Source: Eupeodes corollae
Lineage: Eukaryota; Arthropoda; Insecta; Diptera; Syrphidae
Length of the DNA: 64,000 bases
Direction of reading: 5' to 3'
Assembly: GCF_945859685.1 (NCBI RefSeq)
Contig: NC_079148.1
Span: 39,629,946 to 39,693,945, forward strand
This document shows positions 57,238 through 64,000 of the stretch, one piece after another (the first letter of the stretch is position 1; the number at the start of each line of letters is the position of its first letter). The translations under genes were made by a program, and so were the position numbers. The notes under the pieces are model-generated. The model had not been told where the DNA came from, did no database searches, and was given only the letters and a program-made list of their open reading frames with translations.

Positions 57238-58260
57238 CAGTTTTAATCGATCGGTATAAGGAGGCAAATTGGATGTACATATTATTCCAGGGGAAACTAC
57301 AAAAAGCAAATCGAACGAAACGTCTTTGAGCATTTTCAATTCTAATTAAATGGTTTCCATTAAAAGGGGGCCATACTTGCCATTCATATTCAAGATGAGG
57401 TCGGACTACATAGGGTTTGGAAAATTCTTTTGACCATCTCGCAATAAAACTGAGAGATCTTTTAGCTTTATTAATAACTTGGTCAAAATGGGTGGAAATT
57501 CAAGTGTTCGTCACATATAATACCAACATCTCTAATAGCATCGTCTACGTTGACGGCTTCATTGCGCGAACAGGTCATTTGTTTACATTTACCTATATTT
57601 AACTCTCAGAAGTTATGCAAGTACCAAACAAAAGAGATATTCCGTAAAAGTAAGGAATCAGGCGGATTTGAGACACATTTAAAAATTGTCTTATCATCCA
57701 CAAACATTAGGATATCTGAGTTTTTTGATTTAAGGTAGACATCGTTAACAGATAAGACGAAAAGCAGGGGCTAAGGTAACTAACTTGTGGGACTCCAAAA
57801 GTGGCTTGTATGGGACTGGAGAACGAGTTATATTCTATGAGTTCTATTCTCAAGAGAAGATCTTATCCAGTTTATAAATGTAGATGGAAAACCTAGGGCT
57901 CTGAGTTTGAAATAAATAATCTTATATGATAGTTTAACAAAGACTTTGCTGTAATCAGTGTATACAATATCAACTTCATGGCCATTCTCGAGGACTGACA
58001 AAACTTTTGATACAAATTCAATTAAGTTAATCGTAGTGGATCTTCCTTTAAGAAAACCACGTTGAATGGGAATAAGGACTTGCAATGAAAAGAAACGGAA
58101 TAATAAACCAAGCCTTCCAAAAGTTTTGAGATGCATGAAAGTTTAGCAATAGGTCTATAATTGTTAATTTCAGTTTTATTGCTTTGTTTTTGAATCGGAA
58201 ATATAAATTAATGTTATAAGAAAGACACCGATACAATTTATGCGACTCCATTATATCATC
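57238..58260 (-). pseudogene. Jockey/CR1-group reverse transcriptase relic
   Basis: The minus strand in changing frames gives the RT order: TEINNYRPIAKLSCISKLLE (about 58170), QRGFLKGRSTTINLIEFVSK, IVYTDYSKVF (catalytic Asp), FGVPQVSYLSP (about 57790), SDILMFVDD (catalytic box, about 57700) and VVRPHLEYEWQVWPPF with RIENAQRRFVRFAF. At least four frameshifts and stops are present. The sequence stops abruptly at 57238 next to the gypsy-derived segment, suggesting the later element interrupted it. Confidence 0.7.
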
Positions 58261-59223
58261 CTAAAGCTTTTGTTCTAAACGTCAACCGTAACATTTGTTA
58301 AATTGCATCATAAAGATTGGGTTGGGAGTTTGATGAAGGGTTTAACAAACACTATTTTCAATCGAGATGGGATGGATTTTTTTAAGGGATTAAGACAAAC
58401 AAATCCAAGCCAACAAAAAAGTGTATTACTGCCAACATCGTAGGTTTTAGAGAAGTTTAAGATTGGAACTCGGGAAGCTCATATTTTAATCCTTAAGATT
58501 GTTTTTTGTGGGCAGAATTGAAGAGCGTGCTTAAAAGACGAGAAGAGAGGTAAAAAATATCAATAGCAATAATGCGTACCCAATATAGGCCGAAAGCAAC
58601 AACGTTTAATGGCTTTTAAGTAAAGATACTTTTTAAATTAACAACAATGAATACAAAGATTTATTCAGTTCTTATCTAATGTCCCATCGTTAGATTTATG
58701 TGAAACATGAAAATTATTGTAGACAACTCCAACACCATAAATTAAAAAAGAAGAGGATCTAGTTGACTACGTTGCGGAACACCAGAGAAAAAAAGAAATA
58801 GATTGGAGAATGGTGATCGGTAAGAAGGATTAAAGTATTTTTTTTTTTTGTACAAATACGAAAATATCAATCTGAACAGGAAAAACGCAAGGTGAAAATC
58901 AATTAGAACACTTTGAAGCCTATAGGAAGCTTTTTCAACTGCCTTGTCTTTCAGGAGAATTAATGTAATTGTGCTACTGTTTTCTCAAGTTGGGAAAGGA
59001 CATGAACTTGTATTGGTTGAGGAATAACGAATGCACACTCGAAAGTCATTAAAACTGTGTTATCTAAAGGCTAAGATTTTGTGAATCAAAAGCTTATAGA
59101 AGGTGCAAACTTGATTGACCTTTAAAGTATCATAAAGAATGGAAAAGTATTTAGAAACCATCAACCTAAATTAAGAACGTGAAAATGAAACACAAAAAGT
59201 ATGTGCAACAACCACAAAGTTAA
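58261..59223. other. Intergenic DNA with a possible RT scrap
   Basis: Mostly unassigned. The minus strand at about 58740-58790 reads FSGVPQ.SQLDPLLF, resembling the GVPQGSVLGPLLF box of non-LTR reverse transcriptases, so a second decayed fragment may lie here. No other content recognised. Confidence 0.35.
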
Positions 59224-59229
59224 TTTATT
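59224..59229 (-). terminator. Poly(A) signal of the yolk protein gene
   Basis: TTTATT on the plus strand is AATAAA on the minus strand, 56 nt after the stop codon at 59285. It is a well-placed single signal. Confidence 0.7.
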
Positions 59230-59284
59230 CTTACAAATTTAAAAGTAAAAAATTTAAAAAAAAAAAGTAATCGCAACTACTTTC

Positions 59285-60664
59285 TTAGTATGCTGAACCA
59301 CGCATCCTATAGTTTTTCATTGAATCCTTGGCGTTCTTTCCGTATGGTGATTTAGATTTAACTTTCATCACGAAATCACCTTTAACATCATATGGAGTAG
59401 TATAACCCATTGGAACTCGAATACCATGGCATCGATGTTTGTTGTAGTTTTTCAATGAATTACATCCAACACCCATGAAGCTTCTTTCACCACCTGGCAT
59501 AACTGTCTCAGCATAGTATCTAACAGCCTTTAACATAGCATCGATGATATTCGATGAGCCTGGTGGGATTGATCCTGGTCCACTGGGATAGAAATCAACA
59601 TCACCATTGCTATCCGATCCAGCACCATATGAAGTTGTGTGAATGACATCAACGAAATCAGCAACACCTCGGTTGAGTTTCGATTCCATGTGTTGTTCAC
59701 CGGTGAAGATCTTTGATGGATCCAAACCAGTTACACGACGAAGTTGAATGTTCTTCTCTTGGGCGAAATGTCTTGCAGCAGAACCAGCAACATGAGCTCC
59801 AACACTGTGACCAATCAAATGAACGTTGTAGTATGGCATCACTTCGGTCATGTTCACAATAGCCTGGCCAACCATCTTTCCGGCTTCTTCAATGTCCAAA
59901 GTTGCCCAGTTATGGAAGTTAGACAGTGCATTTCCCAAATCGATAACCTAAAAATATAGATAAGTTAAAGTCTTATCTTTTCTTAAAGAAAATGAAATAT
60001 GGTTTCTAAACTATACTTACAATAAGACTGCCAGTGGTTGGAACATCCCATGAATTGGTGTACTGAAGTTGATTGTCATTCACTTGATAACGAGCTCTGT
60101 ATGCTTCGATGACTTCGAATATGGCATCAGTTGGATCTTCGGCGTTTGATGGAACACCAGTTACGAAAATGGTCACTTCTCCAGTGCTCAATTGTGGGTA
60201 GTTACTTAAGACGGTTGCAGGGTTGTCTAGTGGAACTGAGACATTGCCATGTGGGGTGATCAGGTACATTTTAACTTCGTCCATACTTGGAGTGTATAGA
60301 GGCTCAGTGTTTGGACGAAGGTAGCTTTGTTGGGCTAGAAAAGAATGTTTGTTTTTAAAATAAATTTGATTTACTCAATGATTTTTTGATATTTTAACTT
60401 ACCAACAGTTTTCAACAAAAATGATGCTTGCTCCACGGGCATATTTTCCAAACTTTCAAATGAGACATTTTCCACACTTGGAGAATTTGAATCAAATTCC
60501 TGATTTGAAGCTTGATTTTGTTCCGAGTTAACTGATTGTGATTGCTGCTCCATCTCAGGCATTGGTTGGTTACCCATTACTACAGTATTGTCCATAATCT
60601 CCATACTGGAACCAATATTGGCCAAAACCAAAATTGACAATGCAATCTTAATTAGAATCATCAC
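59285..60664 (-). CDS. Yp: Yolk protein (lipase-like vitellogenin of higher flies)
   Basis: Three exons, 60664-60403, 60334-60021 and 59947-59285, with introns of 68 and 73 bp, give 412 residues. Yolk proteins are secreted by female fat body and ovary follicle cells and taken up into oocytes as nutrient. Seen: signal peptide (IKIALSILVLANIGSS), a Gln/Glu/Asn-rich N-terminal region, then the lipase fold: IFVTG, VIDLGNALSNF, HLIGHSVGAHVAG (residues 235-247), GLDPSKIF and FVDVIHTTSYG, with DVDFYPSGPG near the end. Length (fly Yps about 420-440) and the order fit Yp1-3. The lipase nucleophile Ser (240) and Asp (268) are present, but the catalytic His position (CNSL, residue 356) is Ser, so hydrolysis is unlikely. 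MM start chosen as the first ATG after the TATA box. It lies downstream of Cht6 in opposite orientation. Confidence 0.92.
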
Positions 60665-60739
60665 AAATTGTTTGCTTTAAGATGAGGTACTCCAAGAACG
60701 TGAAAAAGTGAACTAATGAAATGGAACTTTCAGAAATCA

Positions 60740-60747
60740 ATTTATAC
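60740..60747 (-). promoter_or_regulatory. TATA box of the yolk protein gene
   Basis: GTATAAAT on the minus strand lies 76 nt upstream of the ATG. A CATTAGTTC initiator-like sequence about 30 bp downstream (around 60712-60718) would give a 5' UTR near 50 nt, short as in known fly yolk genes. Confidence 0.7.
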
Positions 60748-61791
60748 TCCAGAATTATATCCCAAATCCCTTACAAGCATTGACAATAAAAAGAAATAAA
60801 AACAAATTGAACACAAAATGCATTTAAGCTTCTTCAGCCAAAATTAATTCATTCATCAAATCAAAGCTAACGCATTTGGCCAAATGCATTAATGGATAAT
60901 ATTTCAATTTCAAGTTCGTTGCCGGTGCCGGTGCTGATATAGGGTATTTTATTTTATGGGAAAGTGATGACATGAATTCGATATTTCTTGTCAAAACGGA
61001 AACGCAATGTTAACATTTTTTTATTTATGTCTTGCTGTTGTTTGTTGTTTTAGGTCTTGTACGAATAGTAAGTATTTTAAATATCATATCAAATATAATA
61101 ATAGAAAACAAGTAAAATGGAGCAAAAAGGAAATAAGTGCTCCATAGCAAAATATAGGGTTTTCCAATAATGTGTGTTACATTGAGCAGATTCAACGACA
61201 TAAAGGAGTTGAAAGTTAGGCAAGTTTCTAGCATCTGATTGGCCAGCTGCCAAAAAATTACCTTCCATTAAAGCAACTTTAATGAAAAGTTGACTGGAAA
61301 GTAAGTCCAGAAAAATCTCCCTAACTATCAAGTCAAATATACTTCAATCAAAATGACAGTTTATAATGTTTTTTCATTCAACTGAAAGCTGAACTTTATT
61401 ACTCTATGATTTATTTATTTTCTGCACAACTTTATTTCATGCTTCCTTGTCAATTTGGAAAAAAAAATAACTAATATTTATTTACAATCAAAAATACAAA
61501 TCGTGTTGGACTTGTAGCTAGCTCAAGGGGTGTTTTTAAGACAGTAATTTTGTATTAAAGTAAAGATTTGCGAAGTAGAGTTCTGAATTTGAAATTCATG
61601 ACGTTTGAAAAACTAACTAGTTGTCTTGGCCAAAGTTTACGTTGATAGAATGAAGTTGACTGCAAATGAAGTCCCTTATGTTGGCTGGACCTGCCCATTA
61701 AATAGCTCACTATTTAGATAGCTGTCACTTTTGAAGCTGTTTTCTTTTGACATTTGACAAGTGAAAACTACGTCGTTACTAAAAGATCAAT
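60748..61791. other. Yolk gene upstream region, otherwise unassigned
   Basis: Upstream DNA of the yolk gene, expected to hold its sex- and tissue-specific control elements; I cannot identify specific sites by eye. A GCCGGTGCCGGTGC repeat lies at about 60921-60934. Positions 61725-61780 resemble 39490-39560. Confidence 0.4.
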
Positions 61792-62027
61792 GGTCGCATT
61801 CTCAAAACTAGTGGCTACGTAGTCAAAATTCAACTAGACTTGTCTATGCAAAACTGCACTACAAAAGTCAATCTGGAATGGTCATATTATTGACAAATGC
61901 AAATATATAAAATGAGAAACATTTTTGATTTGATAACTTAAACTTATCTTTCGTGTTTTTAAATTCAATCAAATTAAATTTAAGACACAATGATTTATAC
62001 AAGTATTTAAATACTGAACGATTTATT

Positions 62028-63760
62028 AACTTCCCATAGGAAGTTATTGTAATGGGTCCGATTTGTCAAATTGAAAATTTTGACATTTCTCGACGTTTCA
62101 AGGTCCCTAGAGTCGAAATAAAAGATTTTTAGAAAGATGTCTGTGCGTGCGTGTGTACGTACGTTCGTACGTCCGTACGTACGTACGTTCGCGACGTTTT
62201 TTTCGTCGTCCATAGCTCAAGAACCAGAAGAGATATCGATTTCAAATAAATTTTGTTAAACAGATAATAAGGCAAAAAGATGCAGAAAGGGGTCTCAAGG
62301 AAATTGCGTGGGTGGTTTTTTTACCATAGCAGTTTGAAAAAAAGGTGAAAATTTTGGTTAACCCTAAATATCTTACGAACCAAAAACGCTATAGACTTGA
62401 ATTAAATTTTATATAATATATTGTAAGGTGATACCAAACAAGTATATTTTTTGAAAAAATCAATAAAACGGTTTTTTTTTTTGTCACCCCCAAAATTTTA
62501 CGACTGAAATATGATTTTATCTCCAAAACAATTTTGTGCAACGAATAATAATGTTTTTGATATCTGATAAAATTTTGAGAAAAATCTAATTGACAGTTTT
62601 TTTTATAAAAAATAAAAATCTAATAAAAACATTACTCAAAGTTGGTAAAAATTGAATATCGATTCAAATATCTTTTCAAAAACTTAAAATTTGGGATTCA
62701 AACTTATTTTATCTTATAAGGAATATTGTTTTCAACATTTTGAAAAATTTTGAGAAAAATCAAATTGACAGTTTTTTTACAAAAAATAAAAACCTAAAAA
62801 AAAATTAATAAAAGTTGGTAAAAATTGATTTTCGACTCAAATATCTTTTCTAAACTTTGAGATATTGGCTTTGATTTACTTTAATCTTTCAAAAAATTGT
62901 TTTCAACATTTAGTTAAAGTTTGCAAAAAATCGAATTGGCAGTTTTTTTACAAAAAATAAAAACCTTAACAAAAAATTATAAAAGTTGGTAAAAATTGAT
63001 TTTCGACTCAAATATCTTTTCAAAACTTAGGGATAATAGCTTCTTATTAATTTTTACTTATAAGAAATATTGTTTTCAACATTAGGACAAATTTTGAGAA
63101 ATATCGAATTTACAGTTTTTTTTACAAAAAATAAAAACATAAAAAAAAATGTATAAAAGTTGGTAAAAATTGATTTTCGACTCAAATATCTTTTCAAAAC
63201 TTTGAGATAATAGCTTCTTATTAATTTTTACTTATAAGAAATATTGTTTTCAACATTAGGACACATTTTGAGAAATATCGGATTTACAGTTTTTTTTACA
63301 AAAAATAAAAACATAAAAAAAATGTATAAAAGTTGGTAAAAATTGATTTTTGACTCAAATATTTTTCCAAAAATTGTATATATTGGCTTTTAACAACTTT
63401 TAACTTTCAACAAATATTGCTGTCAATATTCAAAAAAATTTTGAAAAAAATCTAATCGAAAGTTTTTTTTACAAAAAATAAAACTCTAAAAAAAAAAAAC
63501 AATTCTAATACTTGGTAAAAATTTACTTTCAATTTAAAGAGCTTTTCAAAAATTAAAAATATTGGCTTCAAACTTATTTTATTTCACAGAAAATATTGTT
63601 TTCGATATTCAGTAATTTGTATATAAAAATCCAACAGTCCGTTTTTTCATTGAAAAAAAAATCTACAAATTTGGTAAAAATTGGTACGAGTAAATATAGA
63701 CAAACTTTGAAGCAAGACAAATCGACAGACGGGATGGGAAGTTATCAGTGTGGGTCGCAT
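62028..63760 (+). repeat. Dispersed repeat copy B (reference copy)
   Basis: Order: end hairpin AACTTCC-CATA-GGAAGTT (62028-62045), conserved block to about 62135, ACGT-rich tract (62140-62195), a spacer with AGCTCAAGAACCAGAAGAG and a GGTTAACCCTAAATATC site (about 62370), the tandem array (62593-63660) and a right-end motif GGGAAGTTATCAGTGTGGGT (63736-63755). Colinear relatives: copies A, A2, C and D. No open frame of interest; the structure resembles a non-autonomous mobile element carrying a minisatellite. Confidence 0.75.
62593..63660 (+). repeat. Tandem array, period about 173 bp
   Basis: The landmark CAGTTTTTTTACAAAAAATA recurs at about 62593, 62768, 62940, 63112, 63286 and 63459 (spacings 172-175). 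Each unit also holds AAAGTTGGTAAAAATTGATT, CGACTCAAATATCTTTTC and GAAATATTGTTTTCAACATT. Units differ by up to about a fifth of their bases, the third to fifth being most alike. Confidence 0.85.
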
Positions 63761-63942
63761 CCCAGCCTCTTTTTTTATTTTGAATTCGTGTGGTTTACCA
63801 AACATCTGATTGGGAAACAACAAAATCATCCTCCACTTACTTTTAACTCTACGCCGGAGGGGAATTTTCAACTACTTTTGTAGTTAGATTTAGCCAATCA
63901 GAATCCCTTGACTACGTAGACACTAGCTTTGTGAATACGACC

Positions 63943-64000
63943 AATATCTTTATATCTTTATTTCGACCATAATGTTCTAGCATCTGATCTTGTTTTTGTT
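63943..64000. other. Window end, nothing recognised
   Basis: Short AT-rich tail beyond the right inverted repeat; too little to interpret. Confidence 0.4.

Larger units (their letters stand above)
61792..63942. mobile_element. Segment bounded by 35-bp inverted repeats
   Basis: GGTCGCATTCTCAAAACTAG and the following 15 bases (61792-61826) recur in inverted orientation at 63908-63942, 31 of 35 positions matching. Such ends mark a DNA transposon or MITE of 2,151 bp. No transposase is encoded; most of the interior is dispersed repeat copy B. AAT flanks both ends, a possible 3-bp target duplication, but this is too short to be convincing. Confidence 0.65.

Noticed and set aside
61025..61331. Minus frames upstream of the yolk gene
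   Set aside because: No similarity or splice context; composition looks like non-coding AT-rich DNA.
62140..62195. ACGT tract as a regulatory element
   Set aside because: It is part of the dispersed repeat in three copies (also near 37000 and 48430), so not specific to a nearby gene.
62593..63660. Regularly spaced repeats as a CRISPR-like array
   Set aside because: Period near 173 bp with diverged units and no unique spacers, in an animal genome; it is a minisatellite.

Overview
This is AT-rich nuclear DNA from a higher fly (Diptera, Brachycera/Cyclorrhapha). The evidence is short spliceosomal introns, several families of insect non-LTR retrotransposons and mariner-like relics, and two host genes: an insect group VI chitinase (Cht6 type) and a lipase-like yolk protein (Yp type). 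The lipase-like yolk proteins are known only from higher flies. The sequence alone does not fix the species; it looks unlike Drosophila melanogaster in its long introns and transposon load.

Layout. Positions 1-9022 hold no recognised exon: a mariner-like transposase N-terminus at the window start, an RTE-type retrotransposon (3932-7200, minus) and a second mariner-like relic (7234-7760, minus). The Cht6-like gene occupies 9023-53836 on the plus strand; its initiator exon is not identified and lies upstream. Its parts are a signal-peptide exon (9023-9083), five exons forming a complete GH18 catalytic domain (14330-15719), a linker and first CBM14 chitin-binding domain (15776-16324), a Thr/Ser/acidic exon (16390-17379), and one exon open for 14.5 kb (17440-31957) that encodes about 4,838 residues of low-complexity sequence with internal repeats. 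Four distal exons (45506-53836) end in a second CBM14 domain. A consensus 5' splice site sits inside the giant exon at 18400/18401 in exactly the phase needed to join the distal exons. The gene therefore probably makes two very different proteins: about 1,650 residues with two chitin-binding domains, or about 5,740 residues with the giant tail.

The introns carry nested mobile elements. RTE copy 2 (10011-13205, minus) sits inside a LOA/I-type element. A LOA/I-type fragment (35712-36812) with a 15-bp target duplication sits inside a dispersed repeat. A CR1/Jockey-group element (about 48690-50465) sits inside another copy of that same repeat.

Downstream of Cht6 are a decayed Ty3/gypsy pol fragment (54896-56800), a decayed non-LTR reverse transcriptase (57238-58260, minus), and the complete three-exon yolk protein gene (60664 down to 59285, minus, 412 residues) with TATA box and poly(A) signal. 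As I recall it, the Cht6 and Yp1/Yp2 loci are also neighbours in Drosophila, so this looks like conserved microsynteny.

The window ends in a 2.15-kb segment bounded by 35-bp inverted repeats. Inside it is a full copy of the dispersed repeat: an end hairpin, an ACGT-rich tract, a unique spacer, a tandem array with a period near 173 bp, and a second end motif related to the first. At least five copies or partial copies of this repeat occur in the window. It codes for nothing recognisable and is the least explained sequence here.
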